NCBI GenBank assembly: GCA_017476705.1
Contig: JAFUZI010000036.1
Coordinates: 1 to 31,325, forward strand
Source of the DNA: Bacilli bacterium
Lineage (GTDB): Bacteria > Bacillota_I > Bacilli_A > RF39 > UBA660
Length of the DNA stretch: 31,325 nucleotides
Direction: 5' to 3'
The translations under genes and the position numbers were made by a program. Of this stretch, positions 22,250 through 29,809 are shown in pieces. The notes beneath the pieces are model-generated. The model did not search any database. It saw only the letters and a list, made by a program, of their open reading frames with translations, and was not told the DNA's origin. Each line of letters starts with the position of its first letter. Positions within the stretch are counted from its first letter, which is position 1.

Positions 22250-24223
22250 ATGAATAAAAAAGCGGTTGAAGGATATACATTGTTTGAATTATTTATGGCA
22301 TTAGTTATTATTGCTATTGTAACAGGTATTTTAGTTCCACTTGTTATGTATGTAATAAAAGTTGCAAGAATAAATGCTTTTAAAAGTGATGCATATAGTG
22401 TATTAGAAGCAGTTAAAATACATATAGCAACAGCAAATTTTGATAACATTCCAGATGAGGGAATAGAAATTGAAAAGCTTAATATTGAACTTAAAAATAA
22501 TAATTTTGAAAGTGGAGTTGTAAAAAAAATAGGTACAGACAAATTTGAAATTATAGATTTAAAAAAGGCTAACTATTGTGCTCGTGGTACTTTTGAAAAC
22601 ATGAAAGTATCTGATAAAGGATGTGGTAGTTTAGATGTAACTGCTCCAACAAATGCTAGATTATATGTTAAAGAGTATGGTGATGAGGTAGTTGTTATTG
22701 CGGGTGCAGATGATTCTGAATCAAATATTGTTGGTTATGAATTTAGTTTAGATAATAAAAAGTATACAAAAAAAACTGGCAGTAATGAATATTCATTTAA
22801 AAATGATTATAAAAAACATGTAATACGTGTTAGGGTAACAAATGAATCAGGACTTACTACAGAATCCAGTGATTTTAATATAAGTGATAATTATATACCA
22901 AGTATAAATTGTATTGAAAAAGATTCTATGGAGTATTTTCAATCAAGCAAAAATATTGTATGTAAATATCCAGTAGGTAATTATACTTATCAATATAGTT
23001 ATGATTTAAAAAATTGGAACAGATTAGATGTAATTGATGGAACTTATAATTTTAATATAAAAAATAATAAAACTATTTATACAAGAGTTTTATTAGATAA
23101 AAAAGTTGTTTCATTTCATACAATCAATACATCTAACATTGATAATGTACTTGATGATGCATATCCCGATCTTTTAGAAAATATGATTCCGGTTATATAT
23201 GATGATATTAATAAAACATGGATAAAAGCTGATTCAAGGTTAAAATATTTTGATTATGAAAATAAGTTATGGGCAAATGCTGTATTTGTTAGAAGGTCAA
23301 AAGACACAGATGATCCAAATAGTCAAAATAGAGAATATTATTTAAGTAGTAATGCAATAGGAAAGCCAATATATGAAAAAGATATAATTGCTCATTTTGT
23401 TTGGATACCAAGATTTAAATATAAGATATTTAATTTAAGTGATGTTAATAAAGAAGAAAGCTTGATAGATGTAGTATTTGAGAATAATTCTAAAGTTACA
23501 TCTTCTGCAAAAATTGGTGAATATCAAACACATAAAGCATTCTTATATGATAATTCTAATGGTTTTTGGGTAGGTAAATATCAAACTAGTATTTCTAACA
23601 CTTCTAGTTGTTATAGTGATCAATCAATGTGTAATAAAGATGACTTAATACTATATATTAATAAATCAGATAAAAAATTATCAAACATTTCAATATCAAA
23701 TGCACATTTAAATGTTCAAAAAATGAAAGATAAAGCAAATATATATGGTTTAGCTAGTGATGCAAAACCTCACGTACTAACTAATCTAGAGTATGGAGCT
23801 ATTTTATATCTTACTAATAGTATTTATGGTATAGGACTAGATAAATATACTTATTCTACAACTTCTAATATGTCTGGAGTATTTGATTTAAATATAGATA
23901 ATCCTGAAATGGTTATGGCAAATTATAATAAAGATTCAGGATTTAATGCTTTAGATAATTCAGGATTTGAAAGATATGGAAAAGTTAAGTGGCCAAGTTT
24001 TATAGATTATTATGTTGGTATTACATCAAAAAATAGAATCCTTGGTGATGCAACAGGAGAAACTAACGGATGGTATGATAGTTACGCATCATTTGTAAAC
24101 GGTTCTAATCCATTCTTTATTAGAGGTGGAGTAATAAATGAACATAGAAGTATTTATAATTACTCAAGTTTTACTGGAAGTAATAATCCATCTTATTCAT
24201 TTAGAGTCGCATTTATAAAATAG
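22250..24223 (+). CDS. Large pilin-like surface protein with Ig-like and C-type-lectin/FGE-like C-terminal region
   Basis: This 657-aa protein starts with a prepilin-like signal, EGYTLFELFMALVIIAI, with Glu at +5 but Tyr and Phe in unusual positions. Residues of about 130-215 form an Ig-like domain (VTAPTNARLYVKEYGDE through VRVTNESGL), and a second beta-rich region follows to about 290. The C-terminal half (about 300-657) includes AHFVWIPRFKYKI, GFWVGKYQTS, and LTNLEYGAILYLTNSIYG. It ends with GDATGETNGWY, FIRGG and SFRVAFIK, which resembles the end of formylglycine-generating-enzyme/C-type-lectin folds. No enzymatic residues are asserted. Such folds on surface proteins usually bind ligands, so this may be a pilus tip or adhesin. 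It is monocistronic, between two terminators. Confidence 0.75.
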   Translation: MNKKAVEGYTLFELFMALVIIAIVTGILVPLVMYVIKVARINAFKSDAYSVLEAVKIHIATANFDNIPDEGIEIEKLNIELKNNNFESGVVKKIGTDKFEIIDLKKANYCARGTFENMKVSDKGCGSLDVTAPTNARLYVKEYGDEVVVIAGADDSESNIVGYEFSLDNKKYTKKTGSNEYSFKNDYKKHVIRVRVTNESGLTTESSDFNISDNYIPSINCIEKDSMEYFQSSKNIVCKYPVGNYTYQYSYDLKNWNRLDVIDGTYNFNIKNNKTIYTRVLLDKKVVSFHTINTSNIDNVLDDAYPDLLENMIPVIYDDINKTWIKADSRLKYFDYENKLWANAVFVRRSKDTDDPNSQNREYYLSSNAIGKPIYEKDIIAHFVWIPRFKYKIFNLSDVNKEESLIDVVFENNSKVTSSAKIGEYQTHKAFLYDNSNGFWVGKYQTSISNTSSCYSDQSMCNKDDLILYINKSDKKLSNISISNAHLNVQKMKDKANIYGLASDAKPHVLTNLEYGAILYLTNSIYGIGLDKYTYSTTSNMSGVFDLNIDNPEMVMANYNKDSGFNALDNSGFERYGKVKWPSFIDYYVGITSKNRILGDATGETNGWYDSYASFVNGSNPFFIRGGVINEHRSIYNYSSFTGSNNPSYSFRVAFIK

Positions 24224-24242
24224 AGGCAATTGCTTCTATTTT
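24217..24242 (+). terminator. Intrinsic terminator overlapping the pilin stop codon
   Basis: AAAATAGAGGC (24217-24227) pairs with GCTTCTATTTT (24232-24242) with one G-U, loop AATT. The TAG stop is in the stem. Confidence 0.8.
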
Positions 24243-24284
24243 ATTATAATCTAAATGATTAGTGAAAATAATTGCATAGTCTTA

Positions 24285-24313
24285 TGGACAATCAAGATAC
24301 AATTTGCTAAAAT
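24285..24313 (+). promoter_or_regulatory. Promoter of dnaB-dnaI (TGGACA-17-TGcTAAAAT)
   Basis: TGGACA (24285-24290), a 17-bp spacer and TAAAAT (24308-24313) with an extended TG at 24305-24306. The predicted leader is about 13 nt. Confidence 0.7.
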
Positions 24314-24332
24314 AACTAAAGAAGGTGTTAAT

Positions 24333-25607
24333 ATGATTAAGGAGAAAGTATTGCCTGCAGATACATTTGTAGTTGTAAATAGAACTATATTAAATAATGA
24401 AGATAGAAAACTTTTAATTATGTTATATCAACCAATAATTGGTTATAAAGCAATGAGCCTATATTTTACATTATGGTCTGATTTGGAAAAAAGAGAAGTT
24501 ACATCTGTTGAATATACTCACCATCATTTAATGACTAGTATGCAACTGAAACTTAGTGAAATAATTGAAGCAAGAGAAAAATTAGAAGCAATAGGATTAG
24601 TTAAGACTTATATTAAAAAAGAAAATATAAATAACTTTGTATATGAACTATATTCTCCGATAAGTGCTAGTGAATTTTTAAATAATCCAATACTTGCAAC
24701 ATCTTTATTTAATAATGTTGGTAAGTTTGAATATGAAAAAATAATTGATTATTTTAAATGCCCTAGAATTAATTTGAAAGAGTATCAAGAGATAACATGC
24801 GCATTTGATGAAGTATTTGCACAATCTAATATAAATGAATTTGAAATAGTTAATTCAACACTTCAAAAGTATTCTTCAAATAAACTTAATATAACACCAA
24901 AAATTGATATTGATAATATAATATCTATGATACCTGATGATATGTTAAATATAAGAAGTTTAACTAAAGATACAAAAGATTTAATATATAAAATATCATT
25001 CATATATAATTATGATGATGCAACAATGAGTGAACTTATTAGAAATTCACTTAATGATAAAAAAATGATTGATAAAAAAGAACTTAGGTTATCAAGTAGA
25101 AGGCTTTATCAATTTGAAAATAGTGGTAAACTTCCAAGTATAATCTATAGAAATCAACCAGAATATTTAAGAAAACCGGTTGGAGATGTTTCAAAGAAAG
25201 CTAAGATTATATACCAATTTGAAACAACAAGCCCTTATGACTTTTTAATGAGTAAATATAATGGCTCAAAGCCATCAAAAAGTGATTTAGCTGTTTTAGA
25301 ATATCTACTTTTAGATATGAATTTAAATCCGGGAGTTGTTAATGTACTAGTCGATTTTGTATTAAAAATAAACAATAATAAACTTACAAAAGGTTATATT
25401 GAAAAAATAGCAAGTCAGTGGGCAAAAAGTAAAATAGAGACAGTAGAAGATGCTATGAACTTGGCGAAAAATGAGAATAAAACAAGATCAAATTATACAA
25501 AAAAACAAGTTAAGGAAATTAAACCTGAATGGTTTGACAAAGAATTTGTTGATGAAGAGTTAACTCAAGATGAATTGAAAGAAATAGATGATATATTAAG
25601 CGTGTAG
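24333..25607 (+). CDS. dnaB: Replication initiation and membrane attachment protein DnaB (Bacillus type)
   Basis: This 424-aa protein is a Firmicutes DnaB/DnaD family member. With DnaD and DnaI it loads the replicative helicase at oriC and at restarted forks. The N-terminal winged-helix region reads NEDRKLLIMLYQPIIGYKAMSLYFTLWSDL. The C-terminal DnaD-like domain includes SDLAVLEYLLLDMNLNPGVVNVLVDFVL, KGYIEKIASQWAKSKIETVEDAM, and ends in an acidic tail. The start at 24333 is fixed by AAGGTG at 24322-24327; the frame is open from 24255 but that overlaps the promoter. dnaI follows after 8 nt, as in Bacillus. Confidence 0.9.
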   Translation: MIKEKVLPADTFVVVNRTILNNEDRKLLIMLYQPIIGYKAMSLYFTLWSDLEKREVTSVEYTHHHLMTSMQLKLSEIIEAREKLEAIGLVKTYIKKENINNFVYELYSPISASEFLNNPILATSLFNNVGKFEYEKIIDYFKCPRINLKEYQEITCAFDEVFAQSNINEFEIVNSTLQKYSSNKLNITPKIDIDNIISMIPDDMLNIRSLTKDTKDLIYKISFIYNYDDATMSELIRNSLNDKKMIDKKELRLSSRRLYQFENSGKLPSIIYRNQPEYLRKPVGDVSKKAKIIYQFETTSPYDFLMSKYNGSKPSKSDLAVLEYLLLDMNLNPGVVNVLVDFVLKINNNKLTKGYIEKIASQWAKSKIETVEDAMNLAKNENKTRSNYTKKQVKEIKPEWFDKEFVDEELTQDELKEIDDILSV

Positions 25608-25615
25608 GTGATATT

Positions 25616-26527
25616 ATGAAAGAATTAAAAGATATGATGAGGAAAAATAATATAAGTGATAAACTTTTAATTAATTTTAATAAAGCTTTAAAAGATCCAG
25701 AATTTAAAAATCTTGTAGATAAATTAGGTTTATCTTATGAAGAGTTATCTAAATATACCTCTATTTTAGAAGAGTCTAAATGTGAATTTTGCAATTGTAA
25801 AAATTGTAAATCAATATTAGAATGTAAAAATAAAGTTAATGGTTATGCATATTTACCTGAGGTAAAAAATAATTCACTTTCTTTTGCCTACAAGAAATGT
25901 AAATATAAGCGTGAAATTGATGATAAAAACAAATACTTAAAAAACGTATATACTTATGATATTCCAGAAGATATAAGAAGTGCTGATATCAAAGAAATAC
26001 ATAAGACAAAAAATAGATTTGATGTTATTAAATATGTTGGAAATTTTAAAAATGAATATTTTAAAGATAAACATTTAAAAGGCTTATACTTACATGGAAA
26101 TTTTGGATGTGGTAAAACATATATAATAAGTGCATTGTTAAATGAACTTGCTAAAGAAAATATAAAAAGTGCTGTTATTTTTTGGCCTGAATATTTAAGA
26201 ATGTTAAAATCAACTTTTAATGATACTGATTCATTTAAAATTAATTTTGAAAAAATTAAAACATCTCCAATATTATTAATAGATGATATAGGCGCTGAAA
26301 ATGTAACACCTTGGAGTAGAGATGAGATACTTTGTTCAATCCTTCAATATAGAATGGAAGAACATCTACCTACATTCTTTACATCTAATTTAACCATTGA
26401 AGAGTTAGAACACCATTTAGCATCATCAAAAGAGGGTGCAAGTGATGTAAAAGCTAGAAGAATAATTGAAAGAATTAAACAATTAACAACTGATTTAGAA
26501 ATGATTGGTAAAAATTTACGTAATTAG
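25616..26527 (+). CDS. dnaI: Primosomal helicase loader DnaI
   Basis: This 303-aa AAA+ ATPase loads the replicative helicase. The N-terminal zinc-binding domain has CEFCNCKNC and CKN (about residues 57-75). Walker A is GNFGCGKT (161-168), Walker B is ILLIDDIGAE, and the sensor/arginine-finger region includes TFFTSNLTIEELE and KARRIIERI. It begins 8 nt after dnaB with AGGTGAT. In Bacillus ytxC and thrS follow; here a T-box, a small gene and thrS follow, so the neighbourhood is conserved. Confidence 0.93.
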   Translation: MKELKDMMRKNNISDKLLINFNKALKDPEFKNLVDKLGLSYEELSKYTSILEESKCEFCNCKNCKSILECKNKVNGYAYLPEVKNNSLSFAYKKCKYKREIDDKNKYLKNVYTYDIPEDIRSADIKEIHKTKNRFDVIKYVGNFKNEYFKDKHLKGLYLHGNFGCGKTYIISALLNELAKENIKSAVIFWPEYLRMLKSTFNDTDSFKINFEKIKTSPILLIDDIGAENVTPWSRDEILCSILQYRMEEHLPTFFTSNLTIEELEHHLASSKEGASDVKARRIIERIKQLTTDLEMIGKNLRN

Positions 26528-26556
26528 TTGATATTAATAATATATTGTGCTAAAAT
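26528..26556 (+). promoter_or_regulatory. Promoter of the T-box transcript (TTGATA-17-TGcTAAAAT)
   Basis: TTGATA begins at the first base after the dnaI stop (26528-26533). TAAAAT is at 26551-26556 with an extended TG at 26548-26549, spacer 17 bp. Confidence 0.75.
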
Positions 26557-26562
26557 AAACCT

Positions 26563-26769
26563 AGAGATTGTGATTAGGACACGATATTTAGAATCATTCA
26601 TCAAAGAGAGTAGGAAAAGCTGTGAACCTATATGAATATCTAATTACCACTACCTATGAATCGGACTCGAAAGAGCTCCCGTATTCCCGCGTTAAGGGTA
26701 ATTAAGTTAAACATGAGGATGGTACCGTGTTTTAAGCACTCCTGATATATTTTATATATCAGTTTTTTT
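26563..26769 (+). promoter_or_regulatory. T-box leader, threonine type
   Basis: This leader senses uncharged tRNA and permits read-through of a terminator. The T-box sequence GAGGATGGTACCGTG is at 26715-26729. Its TGGT bulge (26720-26723) can pair with the ACCA end of tRNA with discriminator A. The antiterminator pairs AGG with CCT (26741-26743) and GTG with CAC (26737-26739). The competing terminator is CTGATATA (26742-26749) with TATATCAG (26755-26762) plus T7. Stem III is seen at 26663-26679. In the Stem I region, three consecutive Thr codons, ACC-ACT-ACC, occupy 26646-26654, so the specifier is threonine whichever is used. That fits thrS downstream. Confidence 0.92.
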
Positions 26770-26781
26770 ATGGGAGGAAAT

Positions 26782-27162
26782 ATGGCAAAAAGAAGTAAGA
26801 CAAAAGTTTATGTTAGTAAAAAACAAATAGTAGATATTGAAGAATTCATGAGATTATATATTGGTAAAGAATACACATGGAATTTAAAACTCACCCATAA
26901 GAATATGGAATTGTTTTTAAAAGAAAAGGGGAAAGCTCTACCAAAGAGAGTATGTTATGATAGTATTTTAAAAGAAGATATATTAACTGGTAATTTTATA
27001 GTTGTAAAAGATAAAGCTAGTCAAATATTAGTTTATAAAAATCCAAGAATTACTCTAACAGAGTTATTAATTGATTTAAAGATGAATTACAATGAAGATG
27101 ATATGCAATTAAGAAGAGATAAAGCTTTAGAGAATTCTAAAGTATTAGTAAAAAGGAGATAA
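26782..27162 (+). CDS. Hypothetical basic protein under T-box control
   Basis: I do not recognise this 126-aa protein. It is soluble and very Lys-rich, with predicted alternating helices and strands (VSKKQIVDIEEFMRLYIGKEYTWNLKLT, ALPKRVCYDSILKEDILTGNFIVV, KASQILVYKNPRITLTELLIDL) and a basic C-terminal VLVKRR. The start at 26782 follows GGGAGG; the ATG at 26770 lies in the terminator/ribosome site. It is 4 nt before thrS and shares the threonine T-box, so it should rise when charged tRNA-Thr is scarce. A translation- or RNA-linked role is a reasonable guess, but nothing in the sequence proves it. Confidence 0.75.
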   Translation: MAKRSKTKVYVSKKQIVDIEEFMRLYIGKEYTWNLKLTHKNMELFLKEKGKALPKRVCYDSILKEDILTGNFIVVKDKASQILVYKNPRITLTELLIDLKMNYNEDDMQLRRDKALENSKVLVKRR

Positions 27163-27166
27163 TTAT

Positions 27167-28924
27167 ATGATAAATATTAAAGAAGATGAACGTTTAAGTA
27201 GATTAAATCATAGTTGTGCACATTTACTTGCGCAAGCTATTAAACATTTATATCCAAACGCTAAATTTTGGGTAGGACCAGTAGTTGAAGAAGGATTTTA
27301 TTATGATATAGATCTTGGAGATAAGACTATAACTGAAGATGATCTACCTTTAATTGAAAAAGAAATGAAAAAAATTTCTAAAGATGGTAAGAGAATTGTT
27401 AGACATGAATTAACTCGTGAAGAGGCTTTAGATATGTTTAAAGAAGATCCATATAAAATAGATTTAATATCTAGAATGGATGATGATACACTTATTACTT
27501 GCTATTCACAAGGTGATTTCACTGACCTATGTCGTGGACCTCATGTTGATACTGTAAAAGAGTTAAAGAACTTTAAACTATTAAAGATTGCTGGAGCTTA
27601 CTGGAAAGGGGACTCTAACAATCAAATGTTGACTCGTATTTATGGTATTTGTTTTGATGATATAGAGTCTTTAGAAAATCATTTACAAGAACTTGAAGAA
27701 TTAAAACAAAGAGATCATAGAAAAATCGGTAAAGATTTAGGTATTTATATGATGAGTGATTTAGTAGGTAGAGGACTTCCTATGTATTTACCTAATGGAT
27801 TTACTCTATGGAATTTACTAGAAAACTATATTAGAGATAAAGAGATTAAAAGAGGATATGTACATGTACAAACTCCACCTTTAGGAAATGTTAATTTATA
27901 TAAAACATCAGGACACTTAGAACACTATAAAGATTCAATGTTTCCAATTATGGAAGTTGAAGATGAAGAATATGTACTTAGACCTATGAATTGTCCTCAT
28001 CACATGGTAATGTATTCTAATGATATTCATTCATATAAAGAACTACCAATTAGAATAGCTGAGATAGCTAGGGACTGTAGATATGAATCAAGTGGATCTT
28101 TAAAAGGTATTGAAAGAGTAAGATCATTCTGTCAAAATGACTGCCATATATTCTGTACACCTGATCAAATTGAATCTGAATTCAAAGGCGTTGTTGATTT
28201 AATTTTAGAAGTTTATAAAGAACTTGGTATATCTAATTATAAATTTGAGTTATCACTAAGAGATCCAGAAGATAAAGTTAAATACCACCAAGATGATGAA
28301 ATGTGGAATTTAGCTGAAAATAAACTTAGAGAAGTATTAAATGACTTAGGTGTTGAATATGTTGAGAAGATTGGTGAAGCTGCATTCTATGGTCCAAAAC
28401 TTGATGTTCAAGTTAAGCCAGTAGTTGGAAATGAAGTAACACTTTCAACTTGTCAATTAGATTTCTGTCTACCTTCTAAATTTGATTTAAAATATGTAGA
28501 TGCTGATGGATCTAAAAAAACTCCTGTAGTTATCCATAGAGCAATTCTAGGTACACTTGATAGATTCATTGCCTTATACTTAGAAGAAACTAAAGGAAAC
28601 TTACCTTTATGGCTTGCTCCTGTTCAAATGAAAGTGATTCCTGTAAATAATAAATATCACCTAGAATATGCAACTAAAATAACTGAAATGTTAAAAGAAA
28701 ATGGTATTAGAGTTAAACTAGATGATAGAGAAGAAAAATTAGGATATAAGTTAAGAGAATCTCAAATAGAAAAAGTACCAATGACTATAATACTTGGTCA
28801 AAATGAAGTGGATAATAACACAATTTCATTTAGAAGACACGCTAGTGAAGATACTACTACTTTAACTATTGATGAATTTATTAATAAAGTAAATGATGAG
28901 ATTAAAAATAAAGTAAGATACTAA
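27167..28924 (+). CDS. thrS: Threonyl-tRNA synthetase lacking the N-terminal TGS domain
   Basis: This 585-aa class II enzyme charges tRNA-Thr. The editing domain is present at the N-terminus (HSCAHLLAQAIKHLYP, CYSQGDFTDLCRGPHV, KIAGAYWKGDSNNQML). The catalytic domain carries the zinc Cys276 in MNCPHHM, RIAEIARDCRYESSGSL, RSFCQNDCHIF and motif 3 AILGTLDRFIALYLEE. The anticodon-binding domain starts at LAPVQMKVIPV. Family members of about 640 aa usually begin with a roughly 60-residue TGS domain. Here the editing domain starts almost at once (E. coli Cys334 aligns to Cys276), so TGS is absent. The ATG has AAGGAGAT before it and lies 4 nt after the previous stop. Confidence 0.94.
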   Translation: MINIKEDERLSRLNHSCAHLLAQAIKHLYPNAKFWVGPVVEEGFYYDIDLGDKTITEDDLPLIEKEMKKISKDGKRIVRHELTREEALDMFKEDPYKIDLISRMDDDTLITCYSQGDFTDLCRGPHVDTVKELKNFKLLKIAGAYWKGDSNNQMLTRIYGICFDDIESLENHLQELEELKQRDHRKIGKDLGIYMMSDLVGRGLPMYLPNGFTLWNLLENYIRDKEIKRGYVHVQTPPLGNVNLYKTSGHLEHYKDSMFPIMEVEDEEYVLRPMNCPHHMVMYSNDIHSYKELPIRIAEIARDCRYESSGSLKGIERVRSFCQNDCHIFCTPDQIESEFKGVVDLILEVYKELGISNYKFELSLRDPEDKVKYHQDDEMWNLAENKLREVLNDLGVEYVEKIGEAAFYGPKLDVQVKPVVGNEVTLSTCQLDFCLPSKFDLKYVDADGSKKTPVVIHRAILGTLDRFIALYLEETKGNLPLWLAPVQMKVIPVNNKYHLEYATKITEMLKENGIRVKLDDREEKLGYKLRESQIEKVPMTIILGQNEVDNNTISFRRHASEDTTTLTIDEFINKVNDEIKNKVRY

Positions 28925-28941
28925 TAATTAGTATCTTTTTT
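28915..28941 (+). terminator. Intrinsic terminator overlapping the thrS stop codon
   Basis: A perfect 10-bp stem, AAGATACTAA (28915-28924) with TTAGTATCTT (28928-28937), loop TAA, then T run. The TAA stop is part of the stem. Confidence 0.88.
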
Positions 28942-28964
28942 GTTCTATTTTAAAAAAAACTAAA

Positions 28965-28970
28965 TATAAT
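28965..28970 (+). promoter_or_regulatory. Candidate -10 box upstream of spoIIIAH-like gene
   Basis: TATAAT at 28965-28970 lies 28 nt before the ATG at 28999, with AGGAGGAGA between. No sporulation-sigma pattern is clear, so this is tentative. Confidence 0.35.
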
Positions 28971-28998
28971 TAGATAGAAATACTCAGGAGGAGATTAT

Positions 28999-29493
28999 AT
29001 GGTAAATAAAAAAAATATTTGGTTTTTGACTTTATTTAGTTTAATAATTGTTTTAAGTGTATATTATATTACAATGCCAAAAGAATTACTTTTATCAAAT
29101 TTAAAGTCTACATTTAATGATACTGATTCCTCAAATATTAATATGGAAGAATCAAGTGTAATTGATGTATTAAAATTAGAAGATAAAGAAAAATCTGATA
29201 AAGAAAAAGAAGATTTAAAAAAAATACTTACTGATTCTAAAGCTTCTATTGATAAAAAAAATGAGGCATTTGATAAAATGAAAAATTTAGATATTAATAC
29301 TACCGAAGAAGAAAACATAAGTAAACATGTTAAAGACGAGTTTAAATATGATACGTTTGTTAAAATTGATGGTGATAAAATAAAAGTAATAGTAGTGGCA
29401 GATAAACTAGATACAAAAACAGCTAATAAAATAATGCGCTTTATTCAAAAAGATTATGATTCAAAAAAATACATAACTATAGAATATAAATAG
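28999..29493 (+). CDS. SpoIIIAH-like stage III sporulation protein
   Basis: This 164-aa protein resembles SpoIIIAH, the mother-cell protein that binds SpoIIQ across the intermembrane space to form the feeding-tube channel. It has a short cytoplasmic N-terminus, one membrane segment (about 7-25), a Lys/Asp-rich extracytoplasmic linker, and a C-terminal YscJ/FliF-like ring-building domain (VKDEFKYDTFVKIDGDKIKVIVVADKLDTKTANKIM). In Bacillus it is the last gene of an eight-gene spoIIIA operon. Here no other spoIIIA gene is near, but gerE and gerM are adjacent. Length is below the Bacillus protein (about 218). The family call is moderate; the context strengthens it. Confidence 0.72.
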   Translation: MVNKKNIWFLTLFSLIIVLSVYYITMPKELLLSNLKSTFNDTDSSNINMEESSVIDVLKLEDKEKSDKEKEDLKKILTDSKASIDKKNEAFDKMKNLDINTTEEENISKHVKDEFKYDTFVKIDGDKIKVIVVADKLDTKTANKIMRFIQKDYDSKKYITIEYK

Positions 29494-29523
29494 GTAAATT
29501 AAATTGCAAAAGTAAATATCTCG

Positions 29524-29532
29524 CATATTATA
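29524..29532 (+). promoter_or_regulatory. Sigma-E/sigma-K-like -10 element upstream of gerE
   Basis: CATATTATA at 29524-29532 matches CATANNNTA, the -10 form used by mother-cell sigma factors. In Bacillus gerE is transcribed by sigma-K. A clear -35 is not seen. The predicted start near 29539 agrees with translation from the GTG at 29559. Confidence 0.4.
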
Positions 29533-29558
29533 TTATGAGCATCCGGGAGGGATTTTTT

Positions 29559-29762
29559 GTGAGTAAAATTTTAACTAAAAGAGAGCAAGAAGTTTTTGAG
29601 TTATTAATTCAAAATAAAACAACTGAGGAAATTGCTAATAGTTTATACATTAGTGAAAAAACAGTTAGAAATCATATATCTAATGCAATGCAAAAGTTAG
29701 GTGTAAAGGGTAGAGCTAGTGCGGTTATAGAGCTATTAAAACTTGGTGAACTTACTCTTTAA
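29559..29762 (+). CDS. gerE: Spore-coat transcription regulator GerE
   Basis: This 67-aa protein is a minimal LuxR-type helix-turn-helix regulator that in Bacillus controls late mother-cell coat genes. Recognisable stretches are LTKREQEVFELLIQNKTTEEIA, ISEKTVRNHISNAMQKLGVKG, and AVIELLKLGELTL. They match Bacillus GerE (74 aa) closely over its whole length, including the recognition helix. The GTG at 29559 is chosen because GGGAGG at 29545-29550 stands 8 nt before it. An ATG at 29535 is open in frame but lies upstream of that site and at the presumed transcript start. Confidence 0.92.
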   Translation: MSKILTKREQEVFELLIQNKTTEEIANSLYISEKTVRNHISNAMQKLGVKGRASAVIELLKLGELTL

Positions 29763-29785
29763 GATGCATATTATGCATCTTTTTT
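29761..29785 (+). terminator. Intrinsic terminator overlapping the gerE stop codon
   Basis: AAGATGCAT (29761-29769) pairs with ATGCATCTT (29773-29781), 3-nt loop, followed by T4. It includes the last two bases of TAA. Confidence 0.85.
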
Positions 29786-29788
29786 AAA

Positions 29789-29794
29789 TATATT
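29789..29794 (+). promoter_or_regulatory. Candidate -10 (TATATT) for gerM
   Basis: TATATT ends 15 nt before the ATG at 29810, the same geometry as gltX and the GH25 gene, with AGGTGAT between. There is no TG extension or clear -35. Confidence 0.35.
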
Positions 29795-29809
29795 AGATTA
29801 GGTGATATT

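Noticed and set aside
22250..24223. A diversity-generating retroelement
   Set aside because: No reverse transcriptase or template repeat is in the window; only the fold resemblance of the C-terminus was seen.
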